A stretch of 64,000 nt of DNA from CAWBOV01 sp963790525 (GTDB lineage: Bacteria; Actinomycetota; Actinomycetes; Mycobacteriales; Jatrophihabitantaceae): NCBI GenBank assembly GCA_963790525.1, contig CAWBOV010000006.1, positions 434,001-498,000 of the forward strand. The letters run 5' to 3'. A model generated the notes under the pieces. It did no database searches. It was given only the letters and a program-made list of their open reading frames with translations, and was not told the DNA's origin. Every line of letters begins with the position of its first letter. Position 1 is the first letter of the stretch. A program made the translations under genes and the position numbers. Positions 37,191-44,838 of this stretch are shown piece after piece.

Positions 37191-37613
37191 ATGCACTTGA
37201 GTCTCACTGTTGACGGCAAGGATGTCTGCCGCATCGAGGTCTGGGAGGACAAGGTTCCCAACCTGGCCGCCACTTTGCGCGAGAAGCTGCCGATGACGAG
37301 CACCTTGCAGCACGGCAAGCTCATCGGCGACATGGTCTTCTTCTCACTCCCGATCGTGGCTCCATGGGAGAACATGTACCGGACGGAGGAGGTCGGGAAG
37401 CTGCGCCGGGAGGAGAAGGGTGAGGCGACCGGCGCGGTGTGCTTCTACAGCCCGCGCCAGCAGTTCTGCATCGTGTATGGCGACGACACGGCCGATGAAC
37501 CGCTCAAGATCTCCTACATCGGTGAGATCGTGAAGGGCTCCCTCGAGATGCGTCTCGTCGGGCTCGAGACCTGGCTCAAGCAAGGGGCAATCGTCGAACT
37601 GGCGCTGGCCTGA
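37191..37613 (+). CDS. Cyclophilin-like protein, DUF3830 / cucumopine synthase N-terminal type
   Basis: A 140-residue beta-rich cytoplasmic protein. The pattern EVWEDKVPNLAATLREKLPM, a central TGAVCFYSPRQQFCIVYGD and the closing YIGEIVKG strand match the cyclophilin-like fold of DUF3830 proteins and of the N-terminal half of cucumopine synthase. It is not a prolyl isomerase by residues: the cyclophilin catalytic arginine motif is not seen. It lies 30 bp after the helical-bundle gene, in the same operon as an opine-type importer, so I infer a two-subunit enzyme that makes or, more likely, cleaves an imported opine-like imine or ring product. Confidence 0.55.
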   Translation: MHLSLTVDGKDVCRIEVWEDKVPNLAATLREKLPMTSTLQHGKLIGDMVFFSLPIVAPWENMYRTEEVGKLRREEKGEATGAVCFYSPRQQFCIVYGDDTADEPLKISYIGEIVKGSLEMRLVGLETWLKQGAIVELALA

Positions 37614-37657
37614 CCGTCGCGGTCTCCACCTCGGATCCGAACAGCAAGGGGTTGCAC

Positions 37658-38584
37658 ATGCAGGCGCAGACACGACCAGGGCGGGAGCACACCGCGCCGC
37701 GCAAGAAGCCGAAGCGGGCCCGCACGCCCACCGAGCAGAGCGTGCAGGTCGACTCGTTGTTCGTGGAGCAGATGCGGTCCGGGCGATTGACTCCGGCGCA
37801 GCGACGGATCGCGCGCTACATCTGCGATCACGGATCCGAGGTGGCATTCTTGTCGAGTGTCGAGCTCGCCGGGCGCGTGGGCGTCAGCCAGCCGTCGGTT
37901 ACCCGCTTCGCCTCAGCGGTCGGATATGCGGGCTACGGCGACATGATCGACGCCGTCCGCGAGGTCGTCATGGCGCCCCGCAACGTGGACAACGATCCGG
38001 GGCTCAACCGCATGCAGGTAGCGGTCGAGCACAGCATCGAGAGCCTGAGCTACCTGCGGGACCAGCTCAGCGATCTCGGGCCGTTGGACGCCGCGGCCCG
38101 CCTGCTCGCCGACTCCCAGCCGATGGTGGTCTGCGGCTTCCGGGGCTCGGTCCCGCTCGCGTCCTGGTTCTCGTTCTTCGCCTCGAAGATCCACCCCGCG
38201 GTGGCGGCTCTGTGGGGCAGCGACAGCCACATGTTCGAGAAGATCGCGCAGGCCAAGTTGGCCGGGGCGACCAGCCTGTTGGCGATCGTCGTCCCGCGGT
38301 ATCCGACGCAGGCCCTCCTTACGTTGGAAGCCGCCAAGAGGGAGGGACTCAAGATCGTCCTGATCGTCGACTCCACCCTGAGCCCGCTGGCGCGGTACGC
38401 CGACGTCGTCCTGCCGGCGCCGGTGAACCCGGACTTCATGTTCGACTCTCAGGTCGCGCCGTTGCAGATGGCAGCGGTCCTGCTGGAGCAGCTGGCCGAC
38501 CAGTACCCCGAGCAGACCCAGCGGCGCCTCGACCGGCTGGAGGATCTTGCCGCCGACCATGACTTCTTCCTCCCGTCGGACTGA
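37658..38584 (+). CDS. MurR/RpiR family transcriptional regulator with SIS domain
   Basis: A 308-residue regulator: basic leader, an RpiR-type helix-turn-helix (about residues 35-110; AGRVGVSQPSVTRFASAVGYAGY) and a sugar-isomerase SIS domain from about residue 130 to 290 (MVVCGFRGSVPLASWF, SLLAIVVPRYPTQALLTLEAAK). SIS domains sense phosphosugars. The ATG at 37658 is preferred to an upstream TTG because AAGGGG sits at the right distance. It probably represses or activates its own operon through the palindromes upstream; the effector would be a phosphorylated product of the downstream DhaK/DhaL kinase (inference). Confidence 0.9.
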   Translation: MQAQTRPGREHTAPRKKPKRARTPTEQSVQVDSLFVEQMRSGRLTPAQRRIARYICDHGSEVAFLSSVELAGRVGVSQPSVTRFASAVGYAGYGDMIDAVREVVMAPRNVDNDPGLNRMQVAVEHSIESLSYLRDQLSDLGPLDAAARLLADSQPMVVCGFRGSVPLASWFSFFASKIHPAVAALWGSDSHMFEKIAQAKLAGATSLLAIVVPRYPTQALLTLEAAKREGLKIVLIVDSTLSPLARYADVVLPAPVNPDFMFDSQVAPLQMAAVLLEQLADQYPEQTQRRLDRLEDLAADHDFFLPSD

Positions 38585-38590
38585 GCAACC

Positions 38591-39589
38591 ATGAAGAAAC
38601 TGATCAACGACAGCGACTACGTAGTCCGTGACGCCCTCGTCGGCTTTGCGGCGGCGCACGCCGACCTGGTGCGCGTGGACCACGACAACCGCCTGTGCCT
38701 GCGCCGCGTCCCGTTCTCGCCCGGCCAGGTCGCGTTGGTCTCCGGCGGCGGATCGGGGCACGAGCCGCTGCACGCTGGATTGGTAGGCGACGGGATGCTG
38801 GCGGCGGCCGTCCTCGGTGACGTCTTCGCCTCGCCGACGGCAGACCAGGTGCTCGCCGCGATCGCCGCCTCCGACGCCGGCGGCGGCGTCCTGCTCATCG
38901 TGAAGAACTACACCGGCGACGTCCTGAACTTCCGGCTGGCGGCCGAGCTGGCTGAGGATCTGGGGATCGACGTCCGCGTCGTGATCGTCGATGACGACGT
39001 CGCGATCGGAGCGCGCGGCGGCTCGCCCGGGCGCCGCGGTACTGCTGCGACTCTGTTCGTCGAGAAGATCGTCGGCGCGCGGGCCGCGCAGGGCGCTGAC
39101 CTGGGCGAGTTGGCGGCCCTCGCCCAGCGGGTGGTGGATCGATCGCGGAGCATCGGCGTGGCGTTGGCGTCCTGCACGACTCCGATGGCCGGCCGCCCGA
39201 CGTTCGATCTGGGCGACGCCTACGTGGAGTTCGGCGTCGGCATCCACGGCGAGGCCGGTGTGCGGCAGCAGTTGCTGACGTCGTCGGCGGAGCTGGCCGA
39301 GCAGATGGTCGCAACGGTGATCGAGGACCTTGGAGTCGCACCGGGCACGCCCATCCTGCTGCTGACCAATGGCTTCGGGGCGACGCCTCTGATCGAGCTG
39401 TACACGTTCCACGCCGATGCGGTCAGCGCGCTGGCTTCGCGCGGGTATGTCGCTGCGCGCCATCACGTCGGCTCGCTGGTGACCAGCCTGGACATGGCGG
39501 GTGCGTCGATCTCGGTGCTGGCCCTGGACGACGGGTTGACCGGTCTCTGGGACGCGCCCGCCCGGACCCCCGCGCTGACGAAGGTCTGA
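38591..39589 (+). CDS. dhaK: Dihydroxyacetone kinase-type DhaK subunit
   Basis: A 332-residue DhaK fold. GGGSGHEPLHAGLVGDGML is the phosphate-binding start, ADQVLAAI follows, and the substrate-binding histidine lies in GVGIHGEAG. In DhaK this histidine forms a covalent hemiaminal with the carbonyl of dihydroxyacetone or a similar ketose (such as erythrulose). It starts six bases after the regulator stop and pairs with the DhaL-type subunit. The true substrate in this operon may be a three- or four-carbon ketose rather than dihydroxyacetone. Confidence 0.9.
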   Translation: MKKLINDSDYVVRDALVGFAAAHADLVRVDHDNRLCLRRVPFSPGQVALVSGGGSGHEPLHAGLVGDGMLAAAVLGDVFASPTADQVLAAIAASDAGGGVLLIVKNYTGDVLNFRLAAELAEDLGIDVRVVIVDDDVAIGARGGSPGRRGTAATLFVEKIVGARAAQGADLGELAALAQRVVDRSRSIGVALASCTTPMAGRPTFDLGDAYVEFGVGIHGEAGVRQQLLTSSAELAEQMVATVIEDLGVAPGTPILLLTNGFGATPLIELYTFHADAVSALASRGYVAARHHVGSLVTSLDMAGASISVLALDDGLTGLWDAPARTPALTKV

Positions 39590-39604
39590 AGGGCTGAGGC
39601 AAGG

Positions 39605-40246
39605 GTGGACGATGACGCTGAAGCGACGTTGTTCGTCGTCGCGTGGCTCCATCGCGCGGCCGATCGCCTGCACGAGGAGCGCGGCCGGCTGACCGAGCTC
39701 GACGCCGCCCGCGGCGACGCCGACCACGGCGTCAACATGGACCGTGGGTTCGGCGCCATCGGTGCCGACCTCCGATCGGCGCCGGCCGCGGGCCCGGGCG
39801 AGGCGTTGCTGCGGGCATCGAACGCAGTCCGACGGGCGGTGGGCGGTACCAGCGGCCCGCTGTGGAGCGTCGCCCTGCGCCGGATGGGAAAGAGCTGGCC
39901 CGCTCCACCGGCGCCAACGCTCTCGTCCCTCGCGGTCGCCATTCGGGCCGGCGCGAGCGGTGTGGCCGAACTGGGCGGCGCAGCGCCGGGTGACGGGACG
40001 ATGCTCGACGCGCTGCTTCCCGCCGCGGACGCCCTCGAGCAGGCGGCGGAAACTGGTCTGGACCTGGACGAGGGCCTGCGCCTGGCCGCCGCCGCCGCGC
40101 TTGACGGAGCAGTCGCGACCGCAGACTTCGTAGCCTCAAAGGGACGGGCGTCCTACCTCGGCGCCCGGGCGTTGGGTAGCCCTGACCCAGGAGCCGTCTC
40201 GGCCGCCATCGTCATCTCGGCACTGGTCCCGGAGGCGGCCGAGTGA
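39605..40246 (+). CDS. dhaL: Dihydroxyacetone kinase-type DhaL subunit
   Basis: A 213-residue DhaL, the nucleotide-binding half of the kinase. Metal-binding aspartates are in GDADHGVNMDRG, followed by GGTSGPLWS, PGDGTMLDALLP and the C-terminal SKGRASYLGARA. Start is GTG, 15 bases after dhaK. No DhaM phosphocarrier gene follows, so phosphate should come from ATP, as in single-chain kinases or split kinases of actinomycetes. The G-to-A change in the usual GDGDHG motif is conservative. A hairpin overlaps the stop. Confidence 0.88.
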   Translation: MDDDAEATLFVVAWLHRAADRLHEERGRLTELDAARGDADHGVNMDRGFGAIGADLRSAPAAGPGEALLRASNAVRRAVGGTSGPLWSVALRRMGKSWPAPPAPTLSSLAVAIRAGASGVAELGGAAPGDGTMLDALLPAADALEQAAETGLDLDEGLRLAAAAALDGAVATADFVASKGRASYLGARALGSPDPGAVSAAIVISALVPEAAE

Positions 40247-40271
40247 CCACCTGGCTCACTCCCGAGGCCGC
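40235..40271 (+). terminator. Terminator-like hairpin at the operon end
   Basis: GAGTGA (40241-40246) pairs with TCACTC (40256-40261), and outer GCGGC pairs with GCCGC, in the gap between dhaL and the convergent oxidoreductase gene. The stem includes the dhaL stop codon. Confidence 0.4.
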
Positions 40272-40301
40272 GTGATCATTGGCCCGCCCGTCGCGACCGG
40301 T

Positions 40302-41696
40302 TCATAGCCCGGCCAGCGCCGCCAGCCGGGCCATCCCGGCCGGCGTAGCTTTCCGCAGCCGGTCCTGGACGGCCAGGACCGCCTGATCGCTCGCCCGCGC
40401 GGCGGGGACGCGGGCCGGGTTCAGCGGCACCTCGTCGGCCCACGCCCTGATGTCCGGTTCGGCGCCGAACGCAGCGACCGCGCGTCCGCCCAGCACCTGC
40501 ATGCGAGCCCAGTCGGCGTTGGAGTTGCCGTACGGCGAGGGAGGGCAGAGCCGGTTCTTCTCCGCGTCATCGTGGCGCGTCGCTTCGACGTAGCCGGCGA
40601 GGGCGGCACCGAAACACGGAAAGCCGGCCCGCACCGGCTGCAGCGTGATCACCTCCGGCCGCCAGATCGGGACGAGCGGAGGCTGACGAAGTCCCTCCGC
40701 CGCGCAGTGCACGACGACGGTGTCGGGCGCGATCGCGGTCTCTCCTTCGTCCAGGTGCAACCGACCCGGCTCGACGGAACGGACGTGACCGAGGCGGATC
40801 ACGTTCTCGACGGTGCGCAACTGCTCCAACTCCCACCGGCCCAGCGTGGGCGCGCGCGCCATCGTCGGGGTCACGGCGGGATCGATGCGCAGCATGACCC
40901 CTGCTGCCTCGAGCCGCAGCAGGACGTCGTCCAGCGAGGACGCGGCGGCAGCGCACTCGACGATGGCCGCCGCGACACCCAGGTACGTCGCCGGGTCGGG
41001 CTGGATCACCGCGCGGTCGAGCATCCACGGATCGCGCGGGCGCACCCAGCCGATCGCGTCGGGATCGACTCCGTGTGCCAGCAGCCAGATCACACTGTCG
41101 GTGGCGGTCTTGCCCGACCCGACGACGACGTACTGGTCGGGCGCCGCGTCGATCCGTACCAGTTCGTGCGCGGGGACGACCCGCGCGCCGGTCCCGACAC
41201 CGAACGGTGGCGGCGTGTGCGCGGGGATCCGCGGCTCGAGGTAGCGCGCGTCGACGATTCGGCAGCCGGGCCGGACGCCATATCGCCGGCCGGACACCCG
41301 TGAGACGAAGTGTCCGTCGCCGGTGTAGTCGCAGTTGCCGAAGAACTCGGCGCGACGGGTCGACCGCATCCGCCGTTGCAGCACCTGGCTGTAGTAGGCG
41401 CAGATCTCGGCGGCGCCGGCCCGCTCGGACAATCCCGCCTCCGGACCGTCGGTCTGCCGCGCCCCGCCGCCGAGCAGGGTCGACGCCACGCCGTAGAACG
41501 CCGACGCCTGGTGCAGCCGCACGAACGGGTAGGCATCGAGCCAGTGCCCGCCCGGCGCGGCTCGCCGGTCGACGAGCGCGACCCGCACGTCCGCGTGGTC
41601 GATCAAGACATCGGTGAATCCCATCCCCATTGCGCCGGCACCTATGACCAGATAGTCGACGTCGATGGTCTCGGCAGCGGTCGGCACGTCCGCCAT
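40302..41696 (-). CDS. FAD/NAD(P)-binding oxidoreductase (flavin monooxygenase-like)
   Basis: A 464-residue flavoprotein. The FAD motif is VIGAGAMGMGFTDVL near residue 17, followed by GGHWLDAYPFVRLHQAS, and a second nucleotide motif VVVGSGKTATDSVIWLL lies near residue 195. The layout fits the NAD(P)-binding/FAD monooxygenase group (Baeyer-Villiger or FMO relatives), though the full FMO fingerprint is absent. No cofactor partner or operon; it faces the end of the kinase operon and is 59 bp downstream of the DinB-like gene. Substrate unknown. Confidence 0.75.
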   Translation of the reverse strand: MADVPTAAETIDVDYLVIGAGAMGMGFTDVLIDHADVRVALVDRRAAPGGHWLDAYPFVRLHQASAFYGVASTLLGGGARQTDGPEAGLSERAGAAEICAYYSQVLQRRMRSTRRAEFFGNCDYTGDGHFVSRVSGRRYGVRPGCRIVDARYLEPRIPAHTPPPFGVGTGARVVPAHELVRIDAAPDQYVVVGSGKTATDSVIWLLAHGVDPDAIGWVRPRDPWMLDRAVIQPDPATYLGVAAAIVECAAAASSLDDVLLRLEAAGVMLRIDPAVTPTMARAPTLGRWELEQLRTVENVIRLGHVRSVEPGRLHLDEGETAIAPDTVVVHCAAEGLRQPPLVPIWRPEVITLQPVRAGFPCFGAALAGYVEATRHDDAEKNRLCPPSPYGNSNADWARMQVLGGRAVAAFGAEPDIRAWADEVPLNPARVPAARASDQAVLAVQDRLRKATPAGMARLAALAGL

Positions 41697-41755
41697 CCTG
41701 GCCGGGTTCTGCTACCGCGACAAGCGACGGCGCGCCGCGGCCGGCTCCTGCGCGC

Positions 41756-42487
41756 TCAGCTCAGGCGAGCGAGATCCCGCCGGATGTAGCGCAGGTGCGC
41801 CCACTCCTCCTCCAGGATCACGCGAAGGCAGTCACCGACGCTCGGATGCCAGTCACCGCCGCCCCACGGGTTCTCGCGCTCCTCCGCGAGCAGCTCCGCC
41901 GTCGCCGTGGCCAGAAAGTCGGTCACCATCCGCTGTCGCTCGGCACGCACCTCCAGGATCTCCTCGTAGCCGGGCGGGTCCACGCGGAACATCGACACGT
42001 CGAAACCCATCTCGTCGGCGCCGGTGAAGATCTGTCCGATCTCGTGGAACGGCTGCTGCACCCGCAGGATGCCGCCGCGCAGCCAGGCGTCGGTCGCCAG
42101 GACGAGATGCCGCAATGTCTGGGCCAAGGACCACTCGTCCTCGACGTGGGCGTCCACCAGGTCCGGCGGCGTGCCCGCCACCGTCGTATGCCACGCGGAC
42201 TGCACAGCAACCCATCCCGCGCGCAGGTCTTCGGGCGTCTGCGCCTTCTGCAGTTCGCGCCCCGGGAACTGCCGGTTGAGTTCGGCATCCACGAGCGGGA
42301 CCACGTCGACGCCGTTCACGACGAGGCTGCCGAAGAACAGGTCGTGGCTGTCGATGTCGAGTCCGTTCACATCGACGCTGCGCATCGTGACACCGCTGAC
42401 GTCGGAGAATCGGACGGTGGCGCCCTTGAAGCTCGCCTTGACGAAGGCAGCGCCTTCGAACTCCTTCGTGTCGGAATAGGTCGTCAT
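41756..42487 (-). CDS. DinB-superfamily protein with N-terminal pentapeptide-like segment
   Basis: A 243-residue protein. The first 65 residues form a short right-handed-helix-like pattern (FEGAAFVKASFKGATVRFSD) reminiscent of pentapeptide repeats; residues about 75-240 are a DinB four-helix bundle with EWSLAQTLRHLVLATDAWL and the metal-type EEEWAHLRYIRRDLARL at the end. DinB proteins are often mycothiol- or bacillithiol-dependent S-transferases or metal-binding stress proteins; the activity here is open. The two-domain layout occurs in other actinomycetes as far as I recall. Confidence 0.75.
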   Translation of the reverse strand: MTTYSDTKEFEGAAFVKASFKGATVRFSDVSGVTMRSVDVNGLDIDSHDLFFGSLVVNGVDVVPLVDAELNRQFPGRELQKAQTPEDLRAGWVAVQSAWHTTVAGTPPDLVDAHVEDEWSLAQTLRHLVLATDAWLRGGILRVQQPFHEIGQIFTGADEMGFDVSMFRVDPPGYEEILEVRAERQRMVTDFLATATAELLAEERENPWGGGDWHPSVGDCLRVILEEEWAHLRYIRRDLARLS

Positions 42488-42564
42488 CGCTCCATCATGA
42501 CCGCTGCCACTGACAATGCTGAGGGACAGATTCGCGAGCCGCCACGCCGCTCTATGCTCGCGCG

Positions 42565-43272
42565 ATGGAGCCAGCAGTACCGCCGCCCGGCCCGCCGGCC
42601 ACCTCGATCGGCGAGGTCGTGGCCCGGATGCGGGCCATCGACGCGGTACTGCCCGCGAGCGACGGGATCGCCTGCTTCAACCGCATGTACCTGGAGGTCA
42701 CCGAGGCGGTCGGAGCCCAGGTCGAGCAGGGGATGTTCGGCGATCCCGGCTGGATCTCCCACCTCGATGTCGTGTTCGCCAACCGCTACTTCGCCGCGAT
42801 CGACTCGCTGTCCGGGCCGCCTTCGGCCCAGCCGACGGCGTGGCGCCCGCTCGTCGCCGCTCGCGCGCGCAGTGGCATCGAGCCCATCCAGTTCGCGCTG
42901 GCCGGGATGAACGTGCACATCAACCACGACCTGCCGCTGTCGGTCGTGGACACCTGTACGGCACTCGGCACCGCGCCGATGGCCGGCTCGCACCACGACG
43001 ACTACCAGCGCATCGACAGGCTCCTCGACGCGTCGGAGCAGAAGATCCGCGAATCCTTCGAGCCGGCCGACCTCCGCAGCGCCGATCGCCACACGGCCGC
43101 GGTGACGAACCTGCTGCTGAACTGGAGCATGAACGAGGCTCGCGACGTCGCCTGGGACACTGCTCTGGCGATCTGGGAGGTCCGCGAGCACCGGCTGGCA
43201 CTGCGGCTCATGACCGACGCGCTCGCGGGCGTCATCGCACTCGGCACGCGGACGATCCTCGTCGCCGTCTGA
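42565..43272 (+). CDS. DUF5995 family protein
   Basis: A 235-residue mainly helical soluble protein. Motifs GIACFNRMYLEVTEAV, FANRYFAAID, WRPLVAAR, and above all FALAGMNVHINHDLPLSVVDTC (a conserved HINHDL) identify DUF5995. The paired histidines and aspartate suggest metal binding, but the family has no assigned activity. It stands alone, divergent from the DinB-like gene with a 77-bp gap, and is followed by the XRE-cupin regulator 42 bp downstream. Confidence 0.8.
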   Translation: MEPAVPPPGPPATSIGEVVARMRAIDAVLPASDGIACFNRMYLEVTEAVGAQVEQGMFGDPGWISHLDVVFANRYFAAIDSLSGPPSAQPTAWRPLVAARARSGIEPIQFALAGMNVHINHDLPLSVVDTCTALGTAPMAGSHHDDYQRIDRLLDASEQKIRESFEPADLRSADRHTAAVTNLLLNWSMNEARDVAWDTALAIWEVREHRLALRLMTDALAGVIALGTRTILVAV

Positions 43273-43314
43273 CAGCGGCCGTTTCCTTACCGCCTTGCGT
43301 GGACGAATAAGATC

Positions 43315-43923
43315 GTGCGCGTGACGCAACACCTCGTCTCCGACGCCCTGGCCCTCGACACCGTGATCCGCGCCCGCATCAGAGGGCTGCGGCTGGCCCG
43401 GAACTGGTCGCTGGACGCACTCGCCGGGCGCTGCCACATGAGCGCGTCCACGCTCAGCCGGATCGAGACCGGGCAGCGCCGCATCTCGATCGATCAGCTG
43501 GTTCCGATCGCCCGGGCGCTGGGCACCAGCCTCGACCAGCTGGTGGAGCCCGTCGGCGACGAGGACGTGGTCATCCGCCCGGAGCGGGATCACGGGCACG
43601 GTGGCGCGACCCGGTGGCTGCTGACCCGCGAGGACGAGCCGCACGGCATCACCATCGCCAAGATGCGCATCACGGCCCGCCGCCCGGCCGGCGAACTCGG
43701 CGTCCATCCCGGACACGAGTGGTTCACGGTCCTGTCCGGCACTGCGCGGCTGTACCTGGGGCAGCGGCTCATCCTCGTCGAGGCCGGCCAGGCCGCCCAG
43801 TTCTCGACCATGGCGCCGCACGCGATCACCGCCCACGCCGGGCCGGTCGAGATCATCGTCATCTTCGACCGGGAGGGGCGCCGCGCCCATCTCGACACCG
43901 TGGACCTCACCGCTGCCGGCTGA
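43315..43923 (+). CDS. XRE family regulator with C-terminal cupin domain
   Basis: A 202-residue regulator: helix-turn-helix at about residues 18-75 (SLDALAGRCHMSASTLSRIETGQR), then a cupin fold at about 120-195 with GHEWFTVLSGTARLYLGQR and the second motif FSTMAPHAIT. XRE-cupin regulators bind a small ligand in the cupin barrel and often control nearby transport or redox genes; the convergent EamA transporter or the DUF5995 gene are candidate targets. Starts at GTG; a second GTG two codons later is equally possible. The stop lies in the first unit of a 15-bp tandem repeat. Confidence 0.88.
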   Translation: MRVTQHLVSDALALDTVIRARIRGLRLARNWSLDALAGRCHMSASTLSRIETGQRRISIDQLVPIARALGTSLDQLVEPVGDEDVVIRPERDHGHGGATRWLLTREDEPHGITIAKMRITARRPAGELGVHPGHEWFTVLSGTARLYLGQRLILVEAGQAAQFSTMAPHAITAHAGPVEIIVIFDREGRRAHLDTVDLTAAG

Positions 43924-43960
43924 CCGCCGTCCGGCTGACCGTCGTCCGGCTGACCGCCCC
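43916..43960 (+). repeat. Three tandem 15-bp repeats
   Basis: Units of CCGGCTGACCG followed by NCGT or CCCC, three copies with two mismatching positions. They fill the gap between the convergent regulator and transporter genes; the first unit contains the regulator stop. Confidence 0.8.
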
Positions 43961-43963
43961 CGG

Positions 43964-44797
43964 CTACCGGGTGATGAGCACGACCGAGCACGCCGCCAAC
44001 GCAAGCCCGACCCGCTGGACCTTGCCGGTGTGCTCCTTGAGCAGCAGCACGGCGAGGAGCACGGTCCCTGCGGGGTAGAGCGCCGTGATCACGCTGGCCG
44101 TCGACAGGTACCCATGGCGGCTGGCGAGCAGGAAACCGAGATTCGCCACCGCATCCAGGACGCCCGAGCCGACCGCCAGCCACAGCACCTGCCCGTGCAG
44201 GCGCACGACGGCGCGAGCCCTCCAGGCGTAGGGCCACACCAGGCACGCGGCGGTGATCCGGGAGATGACCACCGGCCACAGCCCGGAGTCGCTGTCGCTG
44301 CGGGCCAGGCAGATGAAGTACCCACCGAACCCCACCCCGGCCAGCACAGCCATCAGGATCGCCCGGGTGGCGACCGGGCCGGCCGGATGGTCCGACGGGG
44401 TCCGACTGACCATCACGACAGCGCCGAAGCCGAGAGCGATCCCCACCCACGCCAGCACGGCCGGGCGCTCGCCGGTCACGACGCCGAAGACGACCGGTAC
44501 TGCCGCCGCCATCACCGCGGTGATCGGTGAGATCACGTTCATCGGCGCGACGGCCATGGTCGAGTACAGGAGGGCGACGCCGACCAGCCCGAAGCAGCCG
44601 CCGGCCACGCTCCAGCACAGGGTCGACGTGGACACGTGCCCGGGGAAGAACGGCAGCAGGGCAGCCATCGCGACGGCGCCGAAGGGGTAGTTGTAGATCA
44701 GGACCGTGGCGGCCTTGGCCCCGCGGGAGGCGAACCCGCCCAGGAAGTCGCTGATGCCGTACGCGCCGGCGGCCAGGAGCGCGAACAGGACGGACAC
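43964..44797 (-). CDS. EamA/DMT family transporter
   Basis: A 277-residue membrane protein with ten hydrophobic helices in two EamA repeats of five. Motifs GAYGISDFLGGFASRG at the first helix, MAVAPMNVISPITAVMAAAVPV closing repeat one, and ALYPAGTVLLAVLLLKEH in repeat two are typical of drug/metabolite transporters. Substrate unknown; such proteins often export amino acids or metabolites. It converges with the XRE-cupin gene, which may regulate it. Confidence 0.88.
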   Translation of the reverse strand: MSVLFALLAAGAYGISDFLGGFASRGAKAATVLIYNYPFGAVAMAALLPFFPGHVSTSTLCWSVAGGCFGLVGVALLYSTMAVAPMNVISPITAVMAAAVPVVFGVVTGERPAVLAWVGIALGFGAVVMVSRTPSDHPAGPVATRAILMAVLAGVGFGGYFICLARSDSDSGLWPVVISRITAACLVWPYAWRARAVVRLHGQVLWLAVGSGVLDAVANLGFLLASRHGYLSTASVITALYPAGTVLLAVLLLKEHTGKVQRVGLALAACSVVLITR

Positions 44798-44838
44798 CGC
44801 GACAATCTAGCCTTTCGCGGCACCGGCCTCCCGCAGGG

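Noticed and set aside
37913..39727. 604-codon antisense frame over the regulator and dhaK
   Set aside because: Same antisense artefact; both plus-strand genes have clear domains and ribosome sites.
43916..43960. CRISPR-like array
   Set aside because: Units are contiguous without spacers and only three in number; it is a simple tandem repeat.
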